Positions 24,896-33,396 of a stretch of 64,000 nucleotides of DNA are shown piece after piece. The notes under the pieces were generated by a model. The model did no database searches. It had not been told where the DNA came from and saw nothing but the letters and a program-made list of their open reading frames with translations. The number at the start of each line of letters is the position of its first letter. The first letter of the stretch is position 1. The stretch covers positions 25,807 to 89,806 of the forward strand of contig NZ_RQXT01000028.1 of NCBI RefSeq assembly GCF_003863365.1, in the 5' to 3' direction. This DNA comes from Mesorhizobium tamadayense. Its GTDB lineage: Bacteria; Pseudomonadota; Alphaproteobacteria; Rhizobiales; Rhizobiaceae. A program made the position numbers and the translations under genes.

Positions 24896-27322
24896 ATGCG
24901 TTTTTCCCGTGCCAATCCCTCCGGCGCTTCCGCCTACGGCGACGACGATTACAGCCATTCGGACGCGCGGGACCATGGCGCGGCCGCGGCGCCTCAGGGG
25001 CAAACCGGGCAGGTCGTCCCGCTGCGAGCCTCGGTCGAAGCCGAATCGAACGCCGCTGCCTCGTTCGATTCGACTGGCGAGTTCAGCCGTCCGGCCTGGC
25101 AGCAATATTTCTTCCTCGCGCCCAACGTGCGTTTCACCCGGACGCCGGATTCCGATAAACGGCCCACACAGCAGCCGGACGACGAAGCGCCGGCCAAGCC
25201 GCCGGTCTCCACCGGCGTTGCCATCCGCCCGGCTTCAGCGGCGCCTGCGGTGGTCAATCCGGTCCGGGCGGTTCCCGCCGCGGCCCACGCCGCCGCCCCT
25301 GTCATGCCGCCGCAGGCCGTCGCCACGCCGCCGCGGGCAGTCGCCACTCCGGCGCAAAAGCCGCAGCCGCCGAAGTTGCGCTGGTCCTATCTTTCCGATC
25401 ATGCGTTTTTCGAGTTCAGCATGCCCTTGCTCGCCGAGCGCCTGGCGCGGGCACGCCTGAACGATCCGTCGCGGCTTCCCGCCGCTCCCGCGCCGGCGGC
25501 GGCGCAGCCGAGCCACTCACGCCCCATCGCCATGGGCGAGGCAACCTCGCTCTACCGCGTCATCGAATGGCGCTCGAATGGGCCGGCCGCAAGTCCTGCT
25601 ACGGTGACAGCGCCGGCCGGCAGACCCACCGCCCGGCCCGCTCCGGTGGCGATCGAACCGCGCGCGCCCGAGGCGGCCGTCGCCGCGCCGGGCGCCAATG
25701 TAAGGAGCGCCCGGACCGCCAGGCCCGCGCCGTCCCTGCCTGTCGCCGGCAAGGCCGTGCCGCGGGCCGCCCCGGCCGGCTACGAGCTGCCTTCCGAGGA
25801 CCTGCTGCAGATGCCGCCGGAAGGCCAGGGCTTCTACATGTCGCAGGAGCGGATGGAACAGAACGCCGACCTGCTCGAAAGCGTGCTGGAGGATTTCGGC
25901 GTCAAGGGCGAGATCATCCACGTCCGGCCGGGTCCGGTCGTCACGCTCTACGAGTTCGAGCCGGCGCCGGGCGTGAAATCCAGCCGCGTCATCGGATTGG
26001 CCGACGATATCGCCCGCTCCATGTCGGCCATCTCGGCGCGCGTCGCCGTCGTACCGGGCCGCAACGTCATCGGCATCGAGTTGCCCAACGAGACACGCGA
26101 GACCGTCTATTTCCGCGAGCTGATCGAATCGGCCGGCTTCCGCAACACCTCCTGCAAGCTGGCGCTCGGCCTCGGCAAGACGATCGGCGGCGAGCCGGTC
26201 ATCGCCGAATTGGCCAAGATGCCCCATTTGCTGGTCGCGGGCACCACCGGCTCGGGCAAGTCGGTCGCCATCAACACCATGATCCTGTCGCTGCTCTACC
26301 GGATGAAGCCGCAGGAGTGCCGCCTCATCATGGTCGACCCCAAAATGCTGGAGCTGTCCGTCTATGACGGCATCCCGCATTTGCTCACGCCCGTCGTCAC
26401 CGATTCCAAGAAAGCGGTCACCGCGCTGAAATGGGCGGTGCGCGAGATGGAGGAGCGCTACCGCAAGATGGCGCGCCTCGGCGTGCGCAATATCGACGGC
26501 TACAACCAGCGCGCCGCCGCTGCCCGCGACAACGGCGAGGTCGTGGTGATGCAGGCGCAGGTCGGCTTCGAGAAGGGCACCGGCGAGCCGCTGTTCGAGG
26601 AACGGGAGATCGACCTCGCGCCGATGCCCTACATCGTCATCATCGTCGACGAGATGGCCGACCTGATGATGGTGGCCGGCAAGGAGATCGAAGGCGCCAT
26701 CCAGCGGCTGGCGCAGATGGCGCGTGCCGCCGGCATCCACCTGATCATGGCCACGCAGCGCCCGTCGGTCGACGTCATCACCGGCACCATCAAGGCCAAT
26801 TTCCCCACTCGCATCTCCTTCCAGGTGACGTCCAAGATCGACAGCCGCACCATTTTGGGCGAGCAGGGCGCCGAGCAGTTGCTCGGCCAGGGCGACATGC
26901 TGCATATGGCCGGCGGGGGGCGCATCGTGCGCGTACATGGCCCCTTCGTCTCCGATCTGGAGGTCGAGCACGTCGTGGCGCATCTGAAGGCGCAAGGGCG
27001 TCCGGAATATCTCGATACGGTCACCGCCGACGAGGAAGCGGAGGAAGAACCAGCTGACGCGGGTCCGGTCTTTGACAAGGGCTCGATCGACTCCGAGGAT
27101 GGCGACGCCCTCTACGAGGAAGCCGTCAAAGTGGTCAAGCGCGACAAGAAATGCTCGACCTCCTACATCCAGCGCCGCCTCGGCATCGGCTACAACCGCG
27201 CCGCCTCGCTGGTCGAGCGCATGGAGAAGGAAGGCCTGGTAGGCGCCCCGAACCATGTCGGCAAGCGTGAGATCCTAACCGGCCGGCGCGACCAGGCGCC
27301 AAAGCGCGACGAGGCGGATTGA
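24896..27322 (+). CDS. FtsK/SpoIIIE-type DNA translocase without membrane domain
   Basis: 808 aa from ATG 24896; GTG 24887 is possible. The first about 290 residues are Ala/Pro-rich and low complexity with no hydrophobic helices, unlike FtsK's four-helix anchor. Then come the alpha domain (about 295-420), the RecA-like motor with Walker A GTTGSGKS (about 449-456) and Walker B VIIVDEMADL (about 580), and the C-terminal gamma winged helix (YIQRRLGIGYNRAASLVERM), which reads KOPS-like sites. It pumps double-stranded DNA, probably helping terminus segregation. It may be a second, soluble FtsK beside an anchored one elsewhere. Confidence 0.92.
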   Translation: MRFSRANPSGASAYGDDDYSHSDARDHGAAAAPQGQTGQVVPLRASVEAESNAAASFDSTGEFSRPAWQQYFFLAPNVRFTRTPDSDKRPTQQPDDEAPAKPPVSTGVAIRPASAAPAVVNPVRAVPAAAHAAAPVMPPQAVATPPRAVATPAQKPQPPKLRWSYLSDHAFFEFSMPLLAERLARARLNDPSRLPAAPAPAAAQPSHSRPIAMGEATSLYRVIEWRSNGPAASPATVTAPAGRPTARPAPVAIEPRAPEAAVAAPGANVRSARTARPAPSLPVAGKAVPRAAPAGYELPSEDLLQMPPEGQGFYMSQERMEQNADLLESVLEDFGVKGEIIHVRPGPVVTLYEFEPAPGVKSSRVIGLADDIARSMSAISARVAVVPGRNVIGIELPNETRETVYFRELIESAGFRNTSCKLALGLGKTIGGEPVIAELAKMPHLLVAGTTGSGKSVAINTMILSLLYRMKPQECRLIMVDPKMLELSVYDGIPHLLTPVVTDSKKAVTALKWAVREMEERYRKMARLGVRNIDGYNQRAAAARDNGEVVVMQAQVGFEKGTGEPLFEEREIDLAPMPYIVIIVDEMADLMMVAGKEIEGAIQRLAQMARAAGIHLIMATQRPSVDVITGTIKANFPTRISFQVTSKIDSRTILGEQGAEQLLGQGDMLHMAGGGRIVRVHGPFVSDLEVEHVVAHLKAQGRPEYLDTVTADEEAEEEPADAGPVFDKGSIDSEDGDALYEEAVKVVKRDKKCSTSYIQRRLGIGYNRAASLVERMEKEGLVGAPNHVGKREILTGRRDQAPKRDEAD

Positions 27323-27341
27323 TGCGGATCGGGCGGGCGTT

Positions 27342-28004
27342 TCAGCCGCCGTTCGCCGCCAGAGCGATCGCCGCGCGCAAATCGTCGAGCCCCTCGGTCT
27401 TTTCTGATGATGTCGCCAGAACCGCCGGAAACGCCGCTGGCCGCTTCTTGATCTTGGCGAGCGTCTCCTCGACCAGTTTCGGCACGCCGGCCGCCTTGAT
27501 CTTGTCGGTCTTGGTAAGCACGACCTGGTAGGAGACCGCAGCCTTGTCGAGCAGCGACAGCACCTCCTCGTCCTTGGCCTTGATGCCGTGGCGGGCATCG
27601 ATCAGCACATAGACACGCTTCAGAGTGACGCGGCCTTGCAGATATTCGTAGATGAGTTTCGTCCACTCATCGACCTTGTCCTTCGGCGCGCTGGCATAGC
27701 CGTAGCCCGGCATGTCGACCAGCGCCATCGGCGGCAGGTCGGCGCCTTCGCCGGAGAACCCGTCCGGCACGAAATAGTTGAGCTCCTGCGTCCGCCCCGG
27801 CGTGTTGGAAGTGCGCGCCAGCCCCTTCTGGCCGACCAGCGCGTTGATCAGCGACGACTTGCCGACATTGGAGCGGCCGGCGAAGGCGATCTCCGGCGGT
27901 CCTTCCGGCGGCAGGAATTTCATCGAAGGCACGCCGCGGATGAAGATCCAGCCGCGGGTGAACAGCTCCGGCCCGATCTCCTGCTTGTCGGTTGTCGTGT
28001 TCAA
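27342..28004 (-). CDS. engB: Ribosome-biogenesis GTPase EngB (YihA/YsxC)
   Basis: 220 aa from a TTG at 28004, preceded by GGAGG. G-motifs: G1 AGRSNVGKSSLINAL (about 42), G2 TSNTPGRTQELNYF, G3 DMPGYGYA, G4 TKTDKIK and G5-like TSSEK. EngB binds GTP and assists late 50S assembly. Its start codon overlaps the stop of the CatB-like gene (TTGA, 28001-28004), so translation is coupled. Longer in-frame extensions upstream read into the acetyltransferase and have no family support. Confidence 0.94.
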   Translation of the reverse strand: MNTTTDKQEIGPELFTRGWIFIRGVPSMKFLPPEGPPEIAFAGRSNVGKSSLINALVGQKGLARTSNTPGRTQELNYFVPDGFSGEGADLPPMALVDMPGYGYASAPKDKVDEWTKLIYEYLQGRVTLKRVYVLIDARHGIKAKDEEVLSLLDKAAVSYQVVLTKTDKIKAAGVPKLVEETLAKIKKRPAAFPAVLATSSEKTEGLDDLRAAIALAANGG

Positions 28005-28639
28005 GCTGAGGCCTCCAGCCTGGAAATGTCGGCGCCCCGTATGGCATCGAGGTTGCGGCTGATCTTGTCGACCGGCCAATCCCACCAGGCCGCTTTCAAA
28101 AGCCGCCGCACCGTGAACTCGTCGAAGCGCATCTTCACCACCTTGGCCGCGTTGCCCGCGACGATCGCATAGGGCGGCACGTCGTGCGTGACAACCGATT
28201 TCGCCGCGACGATGGCGCCATGGCCGATATTGATGCCCGGCATGATCACGGCATCCATGCCGATCCAGACGTCATTGCCGACGATCGTGTCGCCGCGGAC
28301 CTCCGTCGACCAGGTCTCAGGGTCGAAACCTTCCTCCCAGCCATGGCCGAAGATGTTGAACGGATAGGTCGAGAAGCCGGACATCGCATGGTTGGCGCCG
28401 TTCATGATGAAGCGCGCGCCCTCGGCGATGGCGCAGAACTTGCCGATGATGAGCTTGTCACCGATGAAGGGATAGTGATGCAGCACGCATTTCTCGGCGA
28501 ATTTGTCGGGACCGTCGGGGTCGTCATAATAGGTGAAGTCGCCGATCTCGATGTTCGGCGCGGTGACCAGCGGCTTCAGGAAGCCGACGCGCGGATGCAT
28601 CGCAATGGGATGCTTGATGTGGGGATTGGGTCCGGTCAT
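28001..28639 (-). CDS. CatB-related (xenobiotic) O-acetyltransferase
   Basis: 212 aa left-handed beta-helix protein. Its features are those of the Vat/CatB xenobiotic acetyltransferase class: the loop GDFTYYDDPDGPDKF (about 33-47), FCAIAEGARFIMNGANHAM with the catalytic-type His (about 68-86), and hexapeptide turns such as GNDVWIGMDAVIMPGINIGH. The best-known members acetylate chloramphenicol or streptogramins with acetyl-CoA, but many chromosomal copies have no resistance role and unknown acceptors. Coupling to engB is conspicuous and does not reveal the substrate. Confidence 0.85.
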   Translation of the reverse strand: MTGPNPHIKHPIAMHPRVGFLKPLVTAPNIEIGDFTYYDDPDGPDKFAEKCVLHHYPFIGDKLIIGKFCAIAEGARFIMNGANHAMSGFSTYPFNIFGHGWEEGFDPETWSTEVRGDTIVGNDVWIGMDAVIMPGINIGHGAIVAAKSVVTHDVPPYAIVAGNAAKVVKMRFDEFTVRRLLKAAWWDWPVDKISRNLDAIRGADISRLEASA

Positions 28640-28712
28640 GGGCTGGCTCCGTCCGCCTTGCAGCGACAGCGGAGCTTATATGGACATGCGCCGGCTGGGT
28701 CTACCCGCGCAA

Positions 28713-28744
28713 CCGGGGTCCCGCGAAGCAGCGCGGGACCCCGG
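28713..28744. repeat. 13-bp perfect stem-loop upstream of the CatB-like gene
   Basis: Arms CCGGGGTCCCGCG / CGCGGGACCCCGG with loop AAGCAG. It sits between the yidC terminator and the acetyltransferase start (28639). It could be a repetitive-element palindrome or an mRNA-stability hairpin. No T-tract follows. Confidence 0.55.
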
Positions 28745-28846
28745 TCTGCCGGACGACCTCCCAAACACCGGCGTCGCTGCGCCGGAAGCCGTCGCGGCGT
28801 TATTGGGGAGGACCGGAAAAGCTACGAGGAATGCCGGGCCCGAGTT

Positions 28847-28892
28847 TCCGGCGGCGACAAAAAACAGTTTCCGGCGGCAACAAAAAACCCCG
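28847..28892. repeat. Short tandem duplication before the yidC terminator
   Basis: The unit GTTTCCGGCGGCRACAAAAAAC occurs twice in a row with one difference, directly beside the yidC terminator. It is probably a replication-slippage duplication. Confidence 0.55.
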
Positions 28893-28908
28893 GACCAGCC
28901 GGGGTTTT
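28882..28908 (-). terminator. Rho-independent terminator of the rpmH-rnpA-yidC unit
   Basis: A perfect stem AAAACCCCGG / CCGGGGTTTT with a 5-nt loop. On the minus strand it is followed by two more Us after the stem's U-run. It lies 22 bp after the yidC stop and could work in both directions. Confidence 0.88.
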
Positions 28909-28930
28909 CGTTCTCGTGATGTGATGCCGG

Positions 28931-30751
28931 CTATTCCGCCGGCGATGGTTTCTTGCGGAACAGCGCCGCCAGATTGTCCCACAATTCGATCTTGGCGCCC
29001 TGGCGCTTCATGATCACGCCCTGCTGCAGCATCGACAGCGTGTTGTTCCAGGCCCAGTAGATGACCAGGCCCGCCGGGAAGCTGCCCATCATGAAGGTGA
29101 AGATCACCGGCATCCAGGTGAACACCGCGGCCTGCGTCGGGTCCGGCGGCGCTGGGTTCATGCGCATCTGCAGGAACATGGTGATGCCCATCACCACCGC
29201 CCAGGCGCCCATATGCGGCAGGAATGCCGGCGGAGCGAATGGCAGCAGGCCGAACAGGTTGAACAGCGAGGTCGGATCGGGGGCCGCCAGGTCGTGGACC
29301 CAGCCGAAGAACGGTGCATGCCGCATCTCGATGGTGATGTAGAGCACCTTGTAGAGCGAGAAGAAGACCGGGATCTGCAGCGCCACCGGCCAGCAGCCGG
29401 CCAGCGGATTGATCTTCTCCGTCTTGTAGAGCTCCATCATCGCCTGCTGCTGCTTCATCTTGTCGTCCGCGTATTTCTCGCGGATCTCCAGCATCTTCGG
29501 CTGCACCTTCTTCATGTTCGCCATCGACGCGTAGGACTTGTTGGCGAGCGGGAAGAAGATGGCCTTGACGATGACGGTGGTAGCGAGGATCGCCAGGCCG
29601 AAATTGCCGAAGAATTTGTACAGCGTGTCGATCAGCCAGAACATCGGCTTGGTGATGAAGTGGAACCAGCCCCAGTCGATCAGGAGGTCGAAGCGCTTGA
29701 TGTGGCGGTCTTCCTCATAGGCGTTGATCTTGGTGACTTCCTTGGCGCCGGCGAACAGCTCGGTCTCGACGGTCGCCGACCGGCCGGCATCGACATTGAT
29801 CGCATCGGTCATGAAGTCGGACTGGTAGCGGTGGCGGCCGTCCTCGAAATAGGCGTAGCGCGGCTGGAACGGCTGTTTTTCGGTCGGCACCAGCGTCACC
29901 GCCCAGTATTTGTCGGTGATGCCGAGCCAGCCGTCGGTCGACTTGCCGGGCTGGAACTGCTTGTCCTTCTCGATCGACGCGTATTTGTGCTCCTGCAGGC
30001 CTTCGGCGCCGGTATATCCGATCAGGCCTTCATGCAGCACATAGGTGCTAGCGACGGCCGGCTTGTCGTAGCGGGTGACGCGGCCGTAGTTGAACAGCGA
30101 GACGGGAGCGCTGCCCGAATTCTGCACGGTGTCGGAAACCGTGAACATATAGTCGTTGTCGACCGAGATGGCGCGCTTGAAGGTCAGGCCCTTGTCGTTG
30201 GTATAGGTGAGCGTCACCGGTGTCGTCGGCGTCAGCGTCGGGTTGCCGTCGACGGTCCACACCGTTTCGGAGCCCGGCACCGCTCCGGTCTTGTCGTTGC
30301 CGACGAAGCCGATCTCGGCGAAATAGCCATTGGGCAGCGACGAGGGGTTGAGCAGCTCGATCTCGGGTGAGGTCTTGTCGACCGTCTCGCGATAGTGTTT
30401 CAGCCTCAGGTCGTCGAGGCGCGCGCCGGTGAGGTTGATCGAACCCTCGAGGCTCGGCGTGTCGATCTTGATGCGCTTCGACGCCGCAACCGCCTGATCC
30501 CGGCCGGCCGCGGTGACGGCCTCGCTGCCCGGTGCGTTGGGAATGGTGCCTGGCGCCGGAGCCGGTGTCCCGGCCGCGCCGGAATTGGCGCTGCCGCCCG
30601 CTTCCTTCTTCTGCGCTTCGGCGCGCTGCTGCTCGATGCGGGCCTGCTCGCGCTGCTGCTCCATCTTCGGGTTCATGTAGAACACCTGCCACAGCGTGAG
30701 GATCAGCACCGACAGCGCGATGGTGATGAAGAAATTGCGGTTGTTTTCCAT
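28931..30751 (-). CDS. yidC: Membrane protein insertase YidC
   Basis: 606 aa, the normal Gram-negative length. An N-terminal helix (NFFITIALSVLILTLWQVFY) is followed by a Glu/Gln/Ala-rich linker, the large periplasmic beta-sandwich (about 95-350) and five C-terminal helices forming the conserved insertase core (from about 365: WGWFHFITKPMFWLID, then NINPLAGCWPVALQIPVFFSLYKVL-like segments and the final AGLVIYWAWNNTLSMLQQ). It inserts proteins such as F0c and works with SecYEG. It follows rnpA and rpmH in the conserved order, with a 13-bp gap from rnpA. Confidence 0.98.
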   Translation of the reverse strand: MENNRNFFITIALSVLILTLWQVFYMNPKMEQQREQARIEQQRAEAQKKEAGGSANSGAAGTPAPAPGTIPNAPGSEAVTAAGRDQAVAASKRIKIDTPSLEGSINLTGARLDDLRLKHYRETVDKTSPEIELLNPSSLPNGYFAEIGFVGNDKTGAVPGSETVWTVDGNPTLTPTTPVTLTYTNDKGLTFKRAISVDNDYMFTVSDTVQNSGSAPVSLFNYGRVTRYDKPAVASTYVLHEGLIGYTGAEGLQEHKYASIEKDKQFQPGKSTDGWLGITDKYWAVTLVPTEKQPFQPRYAYFEDGRHRYQSDFMTDAINVDAGRSATVETELFAGAKEVTKINAYEEDRHIKRFDLLIDWGWFHFITKPMFWLIDTLYKFFGNFGLAILATTVIVKAIFFPLANKSYASMANMKKVQPKMLEIREKYADDKMKQQQAMMELYKTEKINPLAGCWPVALQIPVFFSLYKVLYITIEMRHAPFFGWVHDLAAPDPTSLFNLFGLLPFAPPAFLPHMGAWAVVMGITMFLQMRMNPAPPDPTQAAVFTWMPVIFTFMMGSFPAGLVIYWAWNNTLSMLQQGVIMKRQGAKIELWDNLAALFRKKPSPAE

Positions 30752-30764
30752 CGAAAGCCTTGGC

Positions 30765-31118
30765 CTATCGTGTTCCGCGCAGCCGGCGGGAGAGCTCGGC
30801 CTTCAACTGGCCGAACGGAATGGCAAGCACGTCTTCGCGCCCGACGATGACATAATCATTGCCGGGCGCCATGTCATCGGCGGCATGCGTTCGCACGGCT
30901 TCCCTGAGCCGCCGCCGGACGCGGTTGCGCACCACGGCGTTGCCGACCTTCTTGGTGACGGTGTAGCCGACGCGCGGCGCACCATCGTCGCCGCGGTCGA
31001 GAACCTCGACGAGAAAAAGCCGTCCGCGGCGCTTCTCGCCGCCGCGCGCAGCCAGGAAATCCGCGCGTTTCAGAAGCCGCCCGGGAGTTTGTCCCTTTGG
31101 CTTGCCGGTTGCGGGCAA
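30765..31118 (-). CDS. rnpA: Ribonuclease P protein component
   Basis: 117 aa from TTG 31118; no ATG or GTG is available after the rpmH stop. The RNase P signature is clear: RLLKRADFLAARGG at the start, then VGYTVTKKVGNAVVRNRVRR with the RNR motif, and RLREAVR. It is the protein cofactor of the tRNA 5'-processing ribozyme. It begins 16 bp after rpmH on the same strand. The open frame extends back through rpmH, but that extension has no family match. The TTG start may keep its level low compared with rpmH. Confidence 0.93.
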   Translation of the reverse strand: MPATGKPKGQTPGRLLKRADFLAARGGEKRRGRLFLVEVLDRGDDGAPRVGYTVTKKVGNAVVRNRVRRRLREAVRTHAADDMAPGNDYVIVGREDVLAIPFGQLKAELSRRLRGTR

Positions 31119-31134
31119 CGCTCTCGTCTTTCGT

Positions 31135-31269
31135 TCAGGCGCTGAGCCGCTTGCGGCCGCGGTTGCGGCGGGCTGCGACGACGCCGCGGCCACCCTTGGT
31201 AGCCATGCGGGCACGAAAACCGTGCCGGCGCTTGCGGACGAGTTTGGACGGTTGGTAGGTACGCTTCAT
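31135..31269 (-). CDS. rpmH: 50S ribosomal protein L34
   Basis: 44 aa (MKRTYQPSKLVRKRRHGFRA..., ending GRKRLSA), the exact family length and sequence. It is a component of the large ribosomal subunit. It is the first gene of the rpmH-rnpA-yidC unit and has a strong promoter at 31391-31419. Confidence 0.99.
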   Translation of the reverse strand: MKRTYQPSKLVRKRRHGFRARMATKGGRGVVAARRNRGRKRLSA

Positions 31270-31390
31270 TTGTTTTAATACCGCGGCGTGCGGCCCTTCT
31301 TGATTCTGTCACTTTGTAACAGGAGCTATGCCGGGCCGGTTTAGGCGCGATCGAAACCGCGCCGGGACGGATGGCCCGAGCGTGAGCGGG

Positions 31391-31419
31391 CTTATAGAAA
31401 GAAGGATTTTGGAAGTCAA
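31391..31419 (-). promoter_or_regulatory. Sigma-70 promoter of rpmH
   Basis: On the minus strand TTGACT (31419-31414), a 17-bp spacer, then TATAAG (31396-31391). Expected start near 31384, giving a leader of about 115 nt. This is a near-consensus promoter, as expected for a ribosomal protein gene. Confidence 0.75.
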
Positions 31420-31440
31420 TCCAGCCCGCTCCAGGGCATT

Positions 31441-31484
31441 TATTTCACGGGGCAAGGGCGAATATTTCACGGGGCAAGGGCGAA
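31441..31484. repeat. Perfect 22-bp tandem duplication upstream of the rpmH promoter
   Basis: The unit begins TATTTCACGGGGCAAGGGCG and ends AA. It is present twice head to tail (31441-31462 and 31463-31484) with no mismatch. It starts 22 bp upstream of the rpmH -35 box and 63 bp before the divergent kinase gene, so it could be a duplicated binding site. Confidence 0.8.
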
Positions 31485-31546
31485 ATTGGCAAAAAAGCCG
31501 CAAATCGCATAATCTTGCCCTATCAAGCCTTCGTGAAGACCGCGTC

Positions 31547-33040
31547 ATGACGAGTGAAGTCCTGTCCACGGATGAAAAGGCACGCCCGGAGGTGGTGGAC
31601 TCGCCGCGCCGGGTGCCGCTGTCGCGCGGCCTGTCGACCAAGCTTCTGCTCCTCACCATCGTCTTCGTGCTGCTCGCCGAAATCCTGATCTTCCTGCCCT
31701 GGATCGCCAGCTACCGGGTGAGCTGGCTGAAGGAGCGGCTGGGCACCGCCGCAGCCGTCTCGATCGTCTTGTTGCAGGGCGAGGCCAACTCGCTGTCGCA
31801 CACCGCCCAGAACGACGTGCTGATGGCGATCGGCGCCAAGGCGATCGCGGTGCGCGACGGCGGCGTCTCGCGCCTGCTTGTCGTGGCCGACATGCCGCCG
31901 CAGGTCGACGAGCATATCGACATCGCCAATGTCGGCCTGGTCAACGGCATGACCGGTGCGCTGGAGACGCTGTTCTTCGGCGGCAACCGCATGCTGCGCG
32001 TCTTCGGCCCGGTCGGCGACAGCGACAAGGAATTCGAGCTGATCATGCCGGATCGCAGCCTGCGCAATGCGATGCTGCGCTACTCGCGCAACGTCGCCGT
32101 CGTCTCGCTGCTGATCTCGCTGTTCACCGCCATGCTCGTCTATGCGGCGATCGACCTGATCATGATCGGGCCGATCCGCACCATGACGCGCTCGATCCTG
32201 TCCTTCTCCGAGGCGCCGGACGATCCCGGCCGCATCATCCGCCCCGGCGACCGTGCCGATGAGATCGGCGTGGCCGAGCGCGAGCTGTCGCAGATGCAGG
32301 AGCGGCTGCAGAAGATGCTCACCGAGCAGAAGCACCTCGCCGACCTCGGGCTCGCCGTGTCGAAGATCAACCACGACATGCGCAACATCCTCGCTTCCGC
32401 GCAGCTGATGTCGGACCGCCTGCGCCAGGTGAAGGATCCGACCGTCCAGTCCTTCGCGCCCAAGCTCTTGCGCGCGCTTGACCGTGCCGTCGCCTATTCC
32501 GAGGGCGTGCTCGCCTACGGCCGCGCGCAGGAGCCGGCGCCGTCGCGCCGCCGCCTGCGGCTGCGCCAGCTGGTCGACGACGTGCACGGCCTGCTCGACA
32601 TCGAGGAAGGCATCGAGTTCATCAATGCCGTCGAGCACGCCTTCGAGGTCGACGCCGATTCCGACCAGCTTTTCCGCGTGCTCACCAATCTCTGCCGCAA
32701 TGCCGTACAGGCGATGGCGGCGGACAAGGAGAGCGCCGTGGTGCGCCGGCTCGCCGTCTCCGCCGAGCGCCTGGGCAGCGTCAGCCGCATCGTCGTGACG
32801 GATACCGGCCCCGGCCTGCCGCCCAAGGCGCGCGAGAACCTGTTCGCGGCCTTCCGCGGCTCGGCGCGCAGCGGCGGCACCGGCCTTGGCCTGGCGATCG
32901 CCTATGAGCTGATCCGCGCCCATGGCGGCACGGTGGAACTGGTCGAATCGATCGGCGGCCGCACGGTCTTCGCCGTCACCATCCCCGACCAGCCGGTGCG
33001 GCTGGACCAAGCGCGCGGAAGTTTGCGCCGACCTGCCTAA
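31547..33040 (+). CDS. Membrane sensor histidine kinase
   Basis: 497 aa from ATG 31547; the open frame extends upstream through the tandem repeat, which argues against the longer start. Two membrane helices (about 30-52, LLLLTIVFVLLAEILIFLPW; about 183-205) enclose a periplasmic sensor of about 130 residues. A HAMP-like linker follows, then a histidine-kinase core: phospho-acceptor in INHDMRNILAS, N box LCRNAVQAM, G1 DTGPGLPP and G2 GGTGLGLAI. No response regulator is adjacent, so it is an orphan. The stop codon forms the first base of a large palindrome downstream. Confidence 0.92.
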   Translation: MTSEVLSTDEKARPEVVDSPRRVPLSRGLSTKLLLLTIVFVLLAEILIFLPWIASYRVSWLKERLGTAAAVSIVLLQGEANSLSHTAQNDVLMAIGAKAIAVRDGGVSRLLVVADMPPQVDEHIDIANVGLVNGMTGALETLFFGGNRMLRVFGPVGDSDKEFELIMPDRSLRNAMLRYSRNVAVVSLLISLFTAMLVYAAIDLIMIGPIRTMTRSILSFSEAPDDPGRIIRPGDRADEIGVAERELSQMQERLQKMLTEQKHLADLGLAVSKINHDMRNILASAQLMSDRLRQVKDPTVQSFAPKLLRALDRAVAYSEGVLAYGRAQEPAPSRRRLRLRQLVDDVHGLLDIEEGIEFINAVEHAFEVDADSDQLFRVLTNLCRNAVQAMAADKESAVVRRLAVSAERLGSVSRIVVTDTGPGLPPKARENLFAAFRGSARSGGTGLGLAIAYELIRAHGGTVELVESIGGRTVFAVTIPDQPVRLDQARGSLRRPA

Positions 33041-33181
33041 GGTGTGCCGAGATTCAGGTGAGGCCGGTCTGCAAACGGCGGTTTCCTGCGCTTCCGGTGC
33101 TCACGTACTTCAAGTACGCTCCGCTCCGGTTCTCGGAAACCACCATTGTCGACTCGGCCTGACCTGAATCTCGACACACCT
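33040..33181. repeat. Large imperfect palindromic intergenic element
   Basis: Outer arms of 27 bp (33040-33066 and 33155-33181) match with only two mismatches: AGGTGTGCCGAGATTCAGGT... against the complement of ...ACCTGAATCTCGACACACCT. The interior contains nested symmetry: GGTTTCC / GGAAACC and ACGTACTT-C-AAGTACG with GCTTCCGG / CCGGTTC-like flanks. The pattern resembles rhizobial intergenic mosaic (RIME/REP-like) elements. It can fold into a long cruciform and may end transcription of the kinase before the tRNA. Confidence 0.7.
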
Positions 33182-33319
33182 CAGCACTGGCGAGGTGCTT
33201 GCGACAAAACTTTTGCCGGGCCGGCTTGCTTTTCCGAAATTCAGTCGTTAGGGAACACTCCACATCGCGGCCGGCAGTCTCGACCGGATCGCGGGGCCAT
33301 GTCGCACATGGCCTAATGC

Positions 33320-33396
33320 GCGCCCGTAGCTCAGCTGGATAGAGCACCAGACTACGAATCTGGGGGTCAGGAGTTCGAATCTCTTCGGGCGCGCCA
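33320..33396 (+). tRNA. tRNA-Arg (anticodon ACG)
   Basis: 77 nt including an encoded CCA. The acceptor stem is GCGCCCG / CGGGCGC with discriminator G. The D-arm is AGCTCAGCTGGATAGAGC. The anticodon loop reads CT-ACG-AA within a CCAGA / TCTGG stem. The T-arm has GTTCGAATC. A34 would be deaminated to inosine by TadA, so it reads CGU, CGC and CGA. It stands alone. Confidence 0.98.

Noticed and set aside
25517..27256. A 579-codon open frame on the minus strand
   Set aside because: It is antisense to the FtsK-type gene, with a low-complexity His/Asp composition.
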